Source: Halioglobus japonicus (GTDB lineage: Bacteria; Pseudomonadota; Gammaproteobacteria; Pseudomonadales; Halieaceae). From it: DNA of 64,000 nucleotides. Position 1 is the first letter of the stretch. Each line of letters begins with the position of its first letter. Position numbers and translations under genes: made by a program. The stretch is taken from contig NZ_CP019450.1 of NCBI RefSeq assembly GCF_001983995.1, forward strand, positions 2,976,001 through 3,040,000. The letters run 5' to 3'. The notes beneath the pieces are model-generated. The model saw only the letters and a program-made list of their open reading frames with translations. It had not been told where the DNA came from and did no database searches. This document shows positions 36,699 through 45,769 of the stretch, one piece after another.

Positions 36699-37457
36699 GT
36701 GACGCGATTTCGTCCCTGTATTGATCTTCATCAAGGCCAGGTGAAGCAGATTGTCGGCGGCAGCCTCAACGATGACGGCGCCGACACCAACTTTGTCAGC
36801 CAGCACGACGCAGCCCACTATGCCGGCCTGTACCGGGAGCAGAACCTCATGGGCGGGCATGTCATCGCACTGGGCCCGGGCAACCAGGAGCAGGCGCTGT
36901 TGGCGCTGGATACCTGGCCCGGCGGACTACAGTTTGGAGGTGGGGTCACCGCCGGAAATGCCGCGAGTTATCTCACTGCCGGCGCCTCTCATGTGATCGT
37001 CACCAGCTACCTGTTCGAGAACGGCCAACTTTCCCCTGCCCGACTCGATAACATTCTGCGTGAAACCGGCAGGCAGCATCTGGTGCTCGATCTCAGCTGT
37101 CGGCGCACAGACAGCGGCTGGCACATTGCCACCGACCGCTGGCAAACCGTCACAGACACCCCCGTGGACGCCGGCACACTGCGCGAGCTGGGCCAGTATT
37201 GCGATGAGTTTCTCGTGCATGCAGCGGATGTGGAAGGCCTGCAGGGCGGTATCGATGAAGAGCTGGTCACCCTGCTGGGCAAGCACTGCCCGGTGCCGGT
37301 GACCTATGCGGGAGGCGCCCGTAATCTCAGCGATCTGGAGCGCGTGCAAGCGCTGTCCGGCGGCAACGTCGATCTGACCATTGGTAGCGCGCTGGATATA
37401 TTCGGCGGCAAAGGTATCACTCTCGACGAGTGCATTGCCTGGAACCAGCGCGCCTGA
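36699..37457 (+). CDS. hisA: HisA-type isomerase of the eukaryotic HIS6 form
   Basis: This 252-residue TIM-barrel protein should interconvert the ProFAR/PRFAR pair in histidine synthesis. It matches the fungal/plant HIS6 type rather than normal bacterial HisA: FRPCIDLHQGQVKQIVGG, TNFVSQHDAAHYAGLY, HVIALGPGN, LQFGGGV, VIVTSYLFENG, LVLDLSCRR, HAADVEGLQGGID, and VDLTIGSALDIFGG. The start appears to be a GTG at 36699 with only a weak ribosome site. No other his gene is nearby. Its function as HisA is inferred from the family; a different isomerase role is possible if a second hisA exists. Confidence 0.88.
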   Translation: MTRFRPCIDLHQGQVKQIVGGSLNDDGADTNFVSQHDAAHYAGLYREQNLMGGHVIALGPGNQEQALLALDTWPGGLQFGGGVTAGNAASYLTAGASHVIVTSYLFENGQLSPARLDNILRETGRQHLVLDLSCRRTDSGWHIATDRWQTVTDTPVDAGTLRELGQYCDEFLVHAADVEGLQGGIDEELVTLLGKHCPVPVTYAGGARNLSDLERVQALSGGNVDLTIGSALDIFGGKGITLDECIAWNQRA

Positions 37458-37470
37458 ATGCCGCCCCGAC

Positions 37471-39459
37471 TCAGGGCGTCACAATATTGAATTCGCCCTG
37501 GGGCTGCTCAAACATACCGAAGAAACTGGCGAGCGTGAGCGCATTGCCTTCCACGCTCAGTTCATCTGAGCGCAGCGTCTCCATTAATCCGACTTCCCCC
37601 ATGAGCATGCGAATAAACATGCCGTGAGACACTTTCAAGACCACGTCGGGTTCATCCGCGGCATCCAGGCCTCGGTGATGCATCACCGAATTGCGAACGG
37701 TGAGCAGGTACGCCTCGTCGAGGTCCTCGAACACAATACCCACACGACGATCTACCCCGGCGGCCTTGTCAGGATCGAGACGCACCGACATAGTCTGGAA
37801 GAATTTCTCTACCGGGGTTTGCTCCAGCATATTCACCAACAGCGACAACTTGATCTGGGATTCCTGGGGAGCACCGAAACGCAGCTCGTAAGCAGCGCTG
37901 AGATAAACATCTCGCCAGGGCCCGGATTCAGCCACATATGCCAACTGATCATAGGTGCTTGCAAGTAATTGCATGGCTTGCTGATTGTCGGGCTCAGCGA
38001 ACACCAGGTGATTGAGCAGCTCCGCGGCCCAGCGATAATCGCCCGCCTCAATGGATTTCTCTGCCTCGGCAATCACACCCTCGGCACCCCCGGCCAGCGC
38101 CACATAGCGGGCACTGGATTCTACCGGCGGCAAGGGGTTCAGGTTGGCGGGGTTGGCGTCATACCAGCCGAGGTAGGCCTGGTACACGGCCTTGCTGTTA
38201 TGGGCCACAGTGCCGTAGTAATCGCGGTTCGCGTAGGCAGCGGTCAGCCCCTCCGGCAGCGCCAGTTCCTCTGCGATCTCTCGCGGCGTCATGCCGCCGT
38301 TAAACATGCGCACCGTCTGGTCGTGAATATACTTGTAGGTATCCCGCTGGGTTTCCAGATAGGCGACGATGGTCGGCCGATCCCATACTGGCCAGTGGTG
38401 GCTGGCAAAATAGACGTCACTGCCCTCAGACAATTCGATCATCTCATCGATATAGCCCGTCCACGCGAGCGCATCGCGCACCTTGGCCCCGCGCAGTGTG
38501 TACAGGTTGTGCAAATTGCGCGTCGCCACCTCGGCCCCGCAATAGGCTTTCAACTCAGGAATCGCAAACGTGAATTCCGCAGGTGCTTCTGAACCCGGCG
38601 CCGCCTGGAAAACAAACTCCAGGCCATCAAGCGTCAGCGTCTGGCCGGTGTGATCGATAATCTCAGTGGGCTCAGCGATACCCACGGTGCCGTAGGCCGG
38701 TGATTTGCCCAGGCCTGATCCGACATGCCCACGCGCTTCGCGGGGCAGGCGGCGTCCGTACATGAACGAGGCTCGACGGGACATGGCCACGCCGGCGATG
38801 ATGTTTTCGCTGGTCGCCTCTTCCATAAACCCTTCTGGAGCGACCACCGGAATTCTGCCTGCCTGATAGTCATCCTCATCGATGACACCCCACACGCCGG
38901 CAAAGTGATCGATATGACTGTGGGTAAACAACACCGCGGTGACCGGCAAATCGCCCAGGTGCTGACGGGCAAATTCCAGCCCTGCAGCGGCGGTCTCTTC
39001 ACTGGTCAATGGATCGACCACAATAAAGCCTTGATCGCCCTTGATGAGGGTCATGTTCGCCAGGTCAAAGCCACGAATCTGGTAAATGCGCTCGGTGACT
39101 TTGAACAGGCCGTGAATGTTGTTCAGCGTAGCCTGGCGCCAGAGACTGGGGTTCACACTGTCCGGTGCCGGACCCTCCATGAACGCATACTCATCGAGGT
39201 CCCAAACCACATCGCCCGCCGCAGTGGTAATCAGCGGATCAGACCGGGTCGCGATAAATCCGCGCTGCGCCGCCGCGAGATCGGCACCACCGTCATCGGG
39301 CAGTTCGGCGGCGATATCCCGGTTGATGTCCGCGGTATAGGCGCTGGGCGCGGTAAAGCCCGCGTCGGACTCTGCCGAGGTTTTCTGGGCCGTATCGGAG
39401 CCTGAACAACCCGATAGGAGAATGGCCGCAGCCACAGTGGTCAGGGAAATCTTGTTCAA
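37471..39459 (-). CDS. Alkylsulfatase of the metallo-beta-lactamase type (SdsA/BDS1-like), lipoprotein
   Basis: This 662-residue enzyme hydrolyses primary or secondary alkyl sulfates to alcohol and sulfate. The signal peptide has lipobox LLSGC. The zinc site is THSHIDHFAGVWG, with FASHHWPVW later. A dimerisation domain follows (DRDYYGTVAHNSKAVYQAYLGWYDANPANL-like), and the C-terminus resembles an SCP2 sterol-carrier domain (VVLKVSHGMFIRMLMGE). It starts 11 bases after the TetR stop, so regulator and sulfatase share a transcript controlled at 40119-40163. Confidence 0.9.
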   Translation of the reverse strand: MNKISLTTVAAAILLSGCSGSDTAQKTSAESDAGFTAPSAYTADINRDIAAELPDDGGADLAAAQRGFIATRSDPLITTAAGDVVWDLDEYAFMEGPAPDSVNPSLWRQATLNNIHGLFKVTERIYQIRGFDLANMTLIKGDQGFIVVDPLTSEETAAAGLEFARQHLGDLPVTAVLFTHSHIDHFAGVWGVIDEDDYQAGRIPVVAPEGFMEEATSENIIAGVAMSRRASFMYGRRLPREARGHVGSGLGKSPAYGTVGIAEPTEIIDHTGQTLTLDGLEFVFQAAPGSEAPAEFTFAIPELKAYCGAEVATRNLHNLYTLRGAKVRDALAWTGYIDEMIELSEGSDVYFASHHWPVWDRPTIVAYLETQRDTYKYIHDQTVRMFNGGMTPREIAEELALPEGLTAAYANRDYYGTVAHNSKAVYQAYLGWYDANPANLNPLPPVESSARYVALAGGAEGVIAEAEKSIEAGDYRWAAELLNHLVFAEPDNQQAMQLLASTYDQLAYVAESGPWRDVYLSAAYELRFGAPQESQIKLSLLVNMLEQTPVEKFFQTMSVRLDPDKAAGVDRRVGIVFEDLDEAYLLTVRNSVMHHRGLDAADEPDVVLKVSHGMFIRMLMGEVGLMETLRSDELSVEGNALTLASFFGMFEQPQGEFNIVTP

Positions 39460-39470
39460 TGTTTTTTCCT

Positions 39471-40070
39471 TTAAGCGATGGCTTCAACGCGAGTGCGGAT
39501 CAGCACCCGTAATTCATGTTCGTAGGCGCTGCGGGTTTGAGCGTAGCGCTGCGCACCAAAAGTCTGGGTTAACGTGGGGCCCGACACTGCAAAGTAATGC
39601 GCAGCCCCGAGGAGCTGGTACACCAGGGCCAACGCCCTGGCATCATCCAATTTACCCGCAGGGTCCAGCGCCTGGGCAGTCGCTACCAGCAACTCCAGAT
39701 AGGATCGCAGATACCAGCTCCCCGCCTGGGCAGCCCGCTCCTCATTATCGAGCAACTCACGCATGATGAGCCTGGCGGCGTGGGGATTATCCATCTGATC
39801 CCGATACTGCGCCACTACCAGTGTTTCCAGCCGTTCCGCCGGCGCCAGGGATTTGACCAGAATGCTGTCGGTTACCTCCGACAGGTTCTCGGAGATATGC
39901 TGCAGCACCTGTCCGTACAACTTCTCCTTGTTGCCGAAATGGTGGAGCAACGCCTGCTTGGTCAGCCCGAGCTCGGTCGCAATGGCAGCAATACTGGCAC
40001 CATAAAACCCGCGTTCGGCAAATAGCCGCTGCGCCGTCAGCAATAACTGTTCCCGGGTGGATTCACTCAT
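39471..40070 (-). CDS. TetR-family transcriptional regulator
   Basis: This 199-residue regulator has an N-terminal helix-turn-helix: LLLTAQRLFAERGFYGASIAAIATELGLTKQALLHHFGNKEKLYGQVL-like. The C-terminal ligand domain has ALALVYQLLGAAHYFAVSGPTL. An AGGATG site lies about 6 bases before the ATG at 40070. It is divergent from the Rieske oxygenase gene across two palindromes, and its own transcript continues into the alkylsulfatase. Thus it probably represses both operons until an effector, perhaps a substrate of this route, is bound. Confidence 0.9.
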   Translation of the reverse strand: MSESTREQLLLTAQRLFAERGFYGASIAAIATELGLTKQALLHHFGNKEKLYGQVLQHISENLSEVTDSILVKSLAPAERLETLVVAQYRDQMDNPHAARLIMRELLDNEERAAQAGSWYLRSYLELLVATAQALDPAGKLDDARALALVYQLLGAAHYFAVSGPTLTQTFGAQRYAQTRSAYEHELRVLIRTRVEAIA

Positions 40071-40118
40071 TTCGTCATCCTGCGTTTATGTGGCGAGTCT
40101 AGCGCAGCGCTTGACGCC

Positions 40119-40163
40119 TTACCAGTTGGTAAGTAGCCTGCCCGCAAACTTACCGATCGGTAA
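40119..40163. promoter_or_regulatory. Double TetR operator between tetR-type gene and Rieske oxygenase
   Basis: Site 1 is TTACCAGTTGGTAA (40119-40132), symmetric except for two central bases and flanked by C and G that extend the symmetry. Site 2 is TTACCGATCGGTAA (40150-40163), a perfect palindrome. Both share TTACC-N4-GGTAA, and their centres are 31 bases apart. Both lie in the 116-base gap between divergent starts. Confidence 0.75.
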
Positions 40164-40186
40164 ATGAGCTCTATGAGGCCTCCACC

Positions 40187-41323
40187 ATGGATCGCAGTGT
40201 CGAAATTGAATTGATCGACGATCTTCTCGGGTTACAGGCACAAACGCCGCCGTTTCTGGATGAGCAGTGGCACCGCGAAAGCCTGGAGCGGTACTACTCA
40301 CCCGACATCTTCCGCCGTGAACAGGCGCAAATTTCTGCGCGCCTGCCCCAGATTATTGCCCACGGCTCCGCCCTCCCCGAGCCCAATGCCTATTTGACCA
40401 CGGAGGTGGCAGGCCGCCCGGTGCTGCTGACGCGCAATGAAGACGGAGCGGTGCAGGCCTTTTTCAATGTCTGCCGCCACCGAAGCGCAAAAATGGTGCG
40501 CGAGCATGAAGGCTGTGAGCATCGCTTCCGCTGCCCGTATCACGGCTGGACCTGGAACAACATCGGCGACTTGATCGGTGTTCCCCATGAGAAGACTGGA
40601 TTCCCGGGGCTGGATCGCAGTGAGTTTGGCCTGGTGCCACTGCCCTGTCAGGAGTATGCCGGCTGGATCTGGCTCTCACTGGACAGCGACTCGGGAATCG
40701 AGGTTGAGCATCATCTGGGAGACATTCGCCATGACCTGCTGGCCATGGATGCGGGCAGCCACAAGATCTTTGCCACAGAAACACGCGAGATCAAAGCCAA
40801 CTGGAACATTCTGGTGGAGGGCGGCATAGAGGCCTATCACTTCCGAGTCGCCCATAAGAACAACATTGCGGACCTATTCCCCGACAACCTTTCCTCCTGC
40901 CACAGCTACGGGCCTCACCTGCGCTCGATACTGCCGCGCACCACCCTCGCCTCGCTGGCCGATCAGCCCCGCGAGCAATGGCGCCTGCGCGATCACGCCA
41001 ACATTCTCTACAGCTTTTTCCCGGGCGCCCAATTCCTGGTGCAGTCAGATCATTTTGTGTGGATTCGTGGCATCCCGCTGGGCCCCGACCATACCCGGCT
41101 GGAACTTTCGACCCTGGTGCCCGGCAGTGAGAACACGCTCGCCAAGCAGGAGTACTGGCGCAAAAATCATGCGTTCACGGTGCTGACCCTGGATGAAGAT
41201 TTCCAGTTGGCGGAAGACATTCAGTCGGGGCTGGCCAGTGGCGCCAACAGCCATCTCAACTTCGGCCGCTTTGAAGGTGCTCTGGATACATTCAATCGCA
41301 TCGTAGATCAGGCGATCGCTTGA
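40187..41323 (+). CDS. Rieske non-haem iron oxygenase, alpha subunit
   Basis: This 378-residue aromatic-ring-hydroxylating oxygenase has the Rieske [2Fe-2S] motif CRHRS ... CPYHGWTW (about residues 101-125). The mononuclear-iron histidines lie in NWNILVEGGIEAYHFRVAHKN (about 205-225). It inserts O2 into an aromatic, quaternary ammonium or similar substrate and needs a separate reductase, which is not in the window. The ATG at 40187 has a GAGG site about 8 bases upstream. It is followed by an SDR and an aromatic-acid carrier. Confidence 0.92.
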   Translation: MDRSVEIELIDDLLGLQAQTPPFLDEQWHRESLERYYSPDIFRREQAQISARLPQIIAHGSALPEPNAYLTTEVAGRPVLLTRNEDGAVQAFFNVCRHRSAKMVREHEGCEHRFRCPYHGWTWNNIGDLIGVPHEKTGFPGLDRSEFGLVPLPCQEYAGWIWLSLDSDSGIEVEHHLGDIRHDLLAMDAGSHKIFATETREIKANWNILVEGGIEAYHFRVAHKNNIADLFPDNLSSCHSYGPHLRSILPRTTLASLADQPREQWRLRDHANILYSFFPGAQFLVQSDHFVWIRGIPLGPDHTRLELSTLVPGSENTLAKQEYWRKNHAFTVLTLDEDFQLAEDIQSGLASGANSHLNFGRFEGALDTFNRIVDQAIA

Positions 41324-41379
41324 GAAGCGCTCCGGATTGTGCAGAATCAAATGACTTGATTCACTGACAGGAAGACACC

Positions 41380-42213
41380 ATGACAGACATTGCGGGCAAG
41401 GTCGCCTGGATAACAGGCGCCTCATCAGGCATCGGCAAGGCAGTGGCAACCGTGCTGGCTGCCGAGGGCGCGCATATTATTCTCTCCGGGCGCCGGGAGG
41501 CTGCGCTCCAGGAAGTCGCCGCCTCACTGCCCACCCAGTCGCTGGTACTGCCCTTTGAGGTGACCGACTATGCGGCGCTGGCCGCCCATGTGGAGACGGC
41601 ATGGGCCTGGCAGGGTCAGGTCGATATTCTGGTTAATAACGCCGGCGTGAGTCAGCGCAGCCTGGCCTTGCACACTGCGCCTGAGGTCTATCAGCAAATG
41701 ATTAATATCGACCTGCTCGCCCCCATCTGGCTGACTCAGCTGCAACTGGAGCGGATGCGAGCCGCCGGTGGCGGCCACATCGTCGCCATCAGTTCGGTAG
41801 CGGGACGGCTGGGTACGCCGCTGCGAACGGCCTACTGTGCCGCCAAACACGGCCTCATTGGGTACATGGATGCACTGCGGACCGAGGTTGCAAACCTGCA
41901 CAACATCCAGGTCACTAATATTCTGCCTGGCTCCGTCGCCACCGACGTCTCTCGCAACGCCATGACCGGCGACGGCTCCCAACGAGGCGTGTCAGACGAC
42001 AACATCGACAACGGTGACGATCCCATGGATTGCGCCAGTGCGATTGCCGAGGCTATCCAGGCCAACACACCCGAACTGGTGTTCGCCAAAGGTATGGAAC
42101 TGGAAGCCGCCAAATTGCGCCACAGTGACCCCGACAATACCTTTGCGCTCATGGGGCAGATTGGTGCCGATATCGCTGCCAAGGTAGAGGCCGGCGGTGA
42201 CGCCACACACTAG
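41380..42213 (+). CDS. SDR-family oxidoreductase
   Basis: This 277-residue classical SDR has TGASSGIG (about 13-20), NNAG, ISSVAG and the catalytic YCAAK. It carries the DHRS7-like PGSVATDVSRNAM segment after it. The gene follows the Rieske oxygenase by 56 bases with a GGAAG site before the ATG. It may re-aromatise a dihydrodiol or oxidise an alcohol released by the oxygenase or the sulfatase. The substrate is not known. Confidence 0.9.
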   Translation: MTDIAGKVAWITGASSGIGKAVATVLAAEGAHIILSGRREAALQEVAASLPTQSLVLPFEVTDYAALAAHVETAWAWQGQVDILVNNAGVSQRSLALHTAPEVYQQMINIDLLAPIWLTQLQLERMRAAGGGHIVAISSVAGRLGTPLRTAYCAAKHGLIGYMDALRTEVANLHNIQVTNILPGSVATDVSRNAMTGDGSQRGVSDDNIDNGDDPMDCASAIAEAIQANTPELVFAKGMELEAAKLRHSDPDNTFALMGQIGADIAAKVEAGGDATH

Positions 42214-42372
42214 GCACTGCAACGGTCTCATTTCCCTGCGCTGATTCAACCGGGCTGCGCCTGCACCAAAAGACAGATTGGGCTGGCTTTTTGGCGGCGC
42301 CCCCGCTAGCGTTTCCTACTGCGGCCTGCGCGGCCCTCACAATACTAATAACAGTCAAGGTAACAGCGCTGC

Positions 42373-43692
42373 ATGAGTGAACTACAAACCCTGAAAGCCT
42401 CCATAGACCAGAACCCCATCAGTCGCCTCCAGGTGATAACCATCACCATCTGCGCAATCATCAATATGCTCGATGGTTTCGACGTATTGGTCATGTCGTT
42501 TACGGCCGCATCCATCAGCGAAGCCTGGGGGATTCCCCGGCCTGAACTGGGTGTACTGCTCAGTGCCGGACTCGCGGGCATGGCGCTCGGTTCGCTGTTT
42601 ATTGCGCCCTATGGGGACAGGATCGGGCGGCGCGCGATCACCTTAGTGTGTCTGGGCGTGATCAGCGTTGGCATGATTGCCTCGGCTTACAGTCAGAACG
42701 TGACCCAACTGGCCGCGCTGCGGTTTCTCACTGGCCTGGGCATTGGCAGCATGATTGCCAGCCTGAATATTCTGGTCGCCGAATACAGCAATGCGCGGGC
42801 CCGCAGCTTTGCAGTCAGCGTGCTTCAGTCAGGCTATCCCGCCGGCGCTATTATCGGTGGTGTGATTTCCATTCCACTCATCAGCAACTATGGCTGGCAA
42901 TCTGCGTTTTTGTTTGGCGGTTTTATGTCGCTACTGATGATTCCAATAACGCTATGGATACTGCCGGAGTCACTGGACTATCTCCTTACCAAGCAGCCCC
43001 GGGATGCGCTGCGTAAAGTCAACAAAGCACTGCTGCTTATGGGACGGGAACCCCTGCAGGCGCTGCCGGAACTTACCGCCGAGGACAACCGAAAACCCAG
43101 CGTAGCAAGCCTGTTTGGCGACGCCTCTACCCGCAATACGCTGGCGCTATGGACGGCCTATTTTATGCTGATGTTCAGCATGTATTTCACGTTCAGCTGG
43201 ACACCCAAGTTGCTCACGGAGGCAGGCCTTTCTGCGTCGCAAGGGATTTCCGGCGGCCTGATAATTCAGGTGGGTGGCATCATCGGCTCCCTGATTCTCG
43301 GCGTTATCTCCGGCTATTTCGGCCTGGTGCGGCTGACGGCCATCTACCTGTTCGCCACATTCACCATGACAGTGGCCTTCGCTACGTTTTTACAGGCACC
43401 CCTCACCCTGCTCATGAGCGTGGCCTTCACGATGGGGTTCTTCCTGATCGGGTCCATGATTGGCCTGTACGCTATCGCGCCGCGGCTTTATCCAACGTTC
43501 AACCGCACCACGGCCATGGGCTGGGCCATTGGCGTGGGGCGTATCGGCGCCATTATCTCGCCGCTACTGGCAGGCTACCTGCTCGAGGCCGGCGTGGAAA
43601 AGTCAGACAGTTTCATCATTTTTGCGGTGCCGCTGCTGATTGCCGGTGTCGCTGTCATGCTGTTTCAGCTGCAGGAGCAGGCATCGGCGTAA
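42373..43692 (+). CDS. MFS transporter, aromatic acid:H+ symporter type
   Basis: This 439-residue 12-helix carrier has the AAHS-family hallmark NMLDGFDVLVMSF in helix 1, PYGDRIGRRAI between helices 2 and 3 and RFLTGLGIGSMIASLNILVAEY in helix 4. AAHS proteins import benzoate-like acids. As the last plus-strand gene of the TetR-controlled set, it probably takes up the compound attacked by the Rieske oxygenase. It converges on the BASS gene with a 4-base gap. Confidence 0.9.
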   Translation: MSELQTLKASIDQNPISRLQVITITICAIINMLDGFDVLVMSFTAASISEAWGIPRPELGVLLSAGLAGMALGSLFIAPYGDRIGRRAITLVCLGVISVGMIASAYSQNVTQLAALRFLTGLGIGSMIASLNILVAEYSNARARSFAVSVLQSGYPAGAIIGGVISIPLISNYGWQSAFLFGGFMSLLMIPITLWILPESLDYLLTKQPRDALRKVNKALLLMGREPLQALPELTAEDNRKPSVASLFGDASTRNTLALWTAYFMLMFSMYFTFSWTPKLLTEAGLSASQGISGGLIIQVGGIIGSLILGVISGYFGLVRLTAIYLFATFTMTVAFATFLQAPLTLLMSVAFTMGFFLIGSMIGLYAIAPRLYPTFNRTTAMGWAIGVGRIGAIISPLLAGYLLEAGVEKSDSFIIFAVPLLIAGVAVMLFQLQEQASA

Positions 43693-43696
43693 CCCT

Positions 43697-44596
43697 TCAG
43701 CCCTCCTCCGGCTTCGGGCCACGGGTGTAGAGCCTGATCAGAATCGGCGCAATCAGTAACTGCAGACCGCCGTAGAGCAGAACCGTAAACAGTACGGTGT
43801 CACCCAGTTGCGCGGTACTGGCCGCTGCCGCGGGGAACAGCGATGCCTTAATCATCACTCCAAGGTTGCTGTTGCGCACAATGACCTCGAACTCAACGGC
43901 GATGGCGTCACGCTTTTCCAGCCGCATCAGGCGCGGGACAGCGGCTCCCACGACCACCATCATCAGCATAAACAGGGCCACAAACCCTACGTTCGCCGCG
44001 CCAAAGGCCTCCAGGTCAAGCCTGCCGGCCGAGGTGGAACCAATGATAATGAGCACAATGCCGAGCAGAGAGGCGCGAATACACCACTTCGAGAACTGGG
44101 CCGCCGGTGCCGGATAGAGATAAAGCAGCAACATGCCCAGGCTCAATGGCAGTAACAGCGACAGCGCGATTTCCATCATGATCTGCCCGGTGGGCATGCT
44201 GAAATCCGGTGGCAGGCTGTCGCTGATGAGCAGCGACAGAATCAGCGGGGTACTCACCAGACAGGCCAGGGTACTCACTGCGGTCACGCAGATCGACAAG
44301 GCACTATTGCCGCGCGCAAAAAACGTAAAGATATTGGATGTGGTACCGCCGGGGATGGCTGCCACCAGCGCCAAACCGATCGCAAGACCGCCACTTATCC
44401 CCAGAAGCGTTAAAAACATATAGGCCATGACGGGAACCAGGAACAACTGGATCGCCACGCCAATGCTCACCGCCCGGGGAGCACGCAGAATATCGCCAAA
44501 GTCGCGCACGGTGAGCGTGGCGCCCATGCCCAGCATCGCCGTGACCAATTGAAATGTCGCGAACCAGTACTCGTACTGGACGTAAAGCTCACCCAT
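43697..44596 (-). CDS. Bile acid:sodium symporter family (BASS) transporter
   Basis: This 299-residue protein has about nine to ten hydrophobic helices. BASS features are LGMGATLTVRDFGDILRAPR near the N-terminus, AAIPGGTTSNIFTFFARGNSALSICVTAVSTL in the crossing helices and FEVIVRNSNLGVMIKASLFP. The family carries organic anions such as bile acids or keto acids with sodium. It is the last gene of a six-gene minus-strand operon starting with an RND pump. The substrate is likely linked to the gamma-glutamylation enzymes upstream but cannot be named. Confidence 0.88.
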   Translation of the reverse strand: MGELYVQYEYWFATFQLVTAMLGMGATLTVRDFGDILRAPRAVSIGVAIQLFLVPVMAYMFLTLLGISGGLAIGLALVAAIPGGTTSNIFTFFARGNSALSICVTAVSTLACLVSTPLILSLLISDSLPPDFSMPTGQIMMEIALSLLLPLSLGMLLLYLYPAPAAQFSKWCIRASLLGIVLIIIGSTSAGRLDLEAFGAANVGFVALFMLMMVVVGAAVPRLMRLEKRDAIAVEFEVIVRNSNLGVMIKASLFPAAAASTAQLGDTVLFTVLLYGGLQLLIAPILIRLYTRGPKPEEG

Positions 44597-44616
44597 GCGT
44601 AAACCTGCTTATTGCT

Positions 44617-45762
44617 CTAGAGGCAGGCCTCAATCAGGGCCCAGGTATTTTCCGCGGTCATGGTAACAGGATTTCCACCAGCACTGGGATCGCTCAATGC
44701 CGCTGCGACCAGCGCATCGATATCAGGATCAACCACGCCCATAGCCCTGAGGTTCTCCGGTATTCCCAATTGTTCGTTCAGGGCCAGAAGATAAGCGTGG
44801 AAACCGTCAAATCCACCGTCGATCTCAAGATAGGCAGCCAGGCGCTCTATCCCCAGCTCGATCATCGGCCGATTGAAGTTCAGCACAGCCGGCATGACAA
44901 CGGCGTTGGTCGTGCCGTGATGGATGTTGTAAATCGCACCCAGCGGATGTGAGAGCGCATGGATAGCACCCAGCCCTTTCTGGAATGCGGTGGCACCCAT
45001 TAACGCCGCAGACATCATGTGACCGCGAGCCTCGATATCGCTGCCGTCGGCATATACCCGCGATAGATTCTCCCTGACCAGCCGCATGCCCTCCACGGCA
45101 ATGCCGTGACTCAGCGGATGGTAGTTGGGCGCACAGTAAGCTTCCAGACAGTGTGCGAAGGCATCCAGGCCGGTGCCGGCGGTAATCGCCGGCGGCATGC
45201 TGAGGGTGAGCTGCGGATCGCAGATCACCTGGGAAGGCAGGATCTGCGGATGGAAAATAATTTTCTTTTCGCTCGTCGCCGAATTGGACAGCACCCCTGC
45301 GCGCCCCACCTCTGCGCCGGTCCCGGCGGTGGTCGGTACTGCCACAATCGGCGCAATGCCGGCCGGGTCGGCCCGCGACCACCAATCGTCAACGTCCTCA
45401 AAGTCCCACACGGGGCGCTGCTGTCCGGCCATAAACGCCACCAGCTTGCCCAGGTCCAATCCGGAGCCTCCGCCCATGGCAATGACACCATCGTGTTCAC
45501 CATCGCGGTAGGCTGCAAGACCCGATGCTAGGTTGTGCTCGTTGGGATTGGGGTCGACACCACTGAACAGTGCATCACCAAGGCCCGCTTCCGCCAGGAT
45601 TTGGCGGGCTATCGCCACCATGGGGAGTTCAGCCAGGCCGCGGTCGGTCACCAGCAGCGGGCGCGCCATACCTGCCTCGCGACAGGCCTGTGCCAGTTCG
45701 CGGATCCGACCAGCGCCAAAGCGAATGGCAGTGGGATACGACCAGTTAGCCTGAGTACTCAC
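44617..45762 (-). CDS. Iron-containing alcohol dehydrogenase
   Basis: This 381-residue group III alcohol dehydrogenase has the nucleotide block AMGGGSGLDLGKLVAF and VPTTAGTGAEVGRAGVLS. The iron ligands lie in GLDAFAHCLEAY, and in ALSHPLGAIYNIHHGTTNAVVMP near residue 270. It starts 7 bases after the aldehyde dehydrogenase stop, so alcohol-to-aldehyde and aldehyde-to-acid steps are encoded side by side. The substrate may be a gamma-glutamylated amino alcohol, given the ligase in the same operon. Confidence 0.92.
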   Translation of the reverse strand: MSTQANWSYPTAIRFGAGRIRELAQACREAGMARPLLVTDRGLAELPMVAIARQILAEAGLGDALFSGVDPNPNEHNLASGLAAYRDGEHDGVIAMGGGSGLDLGKLVAFMAGQQRPVWDFEDVDDWWSRADPAGIAPIVAVPTTAGTGAEVGRAGVLSNSATSEKKIIFHPQILPSQVICDPQLTLSMPPAITAGTGLDAFAHCLEAYCAPNYHPLSHGIAVEGMRLVRENLSRVYADGSDIEARGHMMSAALMGATAFQKGLGAIHALSHPLGAIYNIHHGTTNAVVMPAVLNFNRPMIELGIERLAAYLEIDGGFDGFHAYLLALNEQLGIPENLRAMGVVDPDIDALVAAALSDPSAGGNPVTMTAENTWALIEACL

Positions 45763-45769
45763 AATTCGC

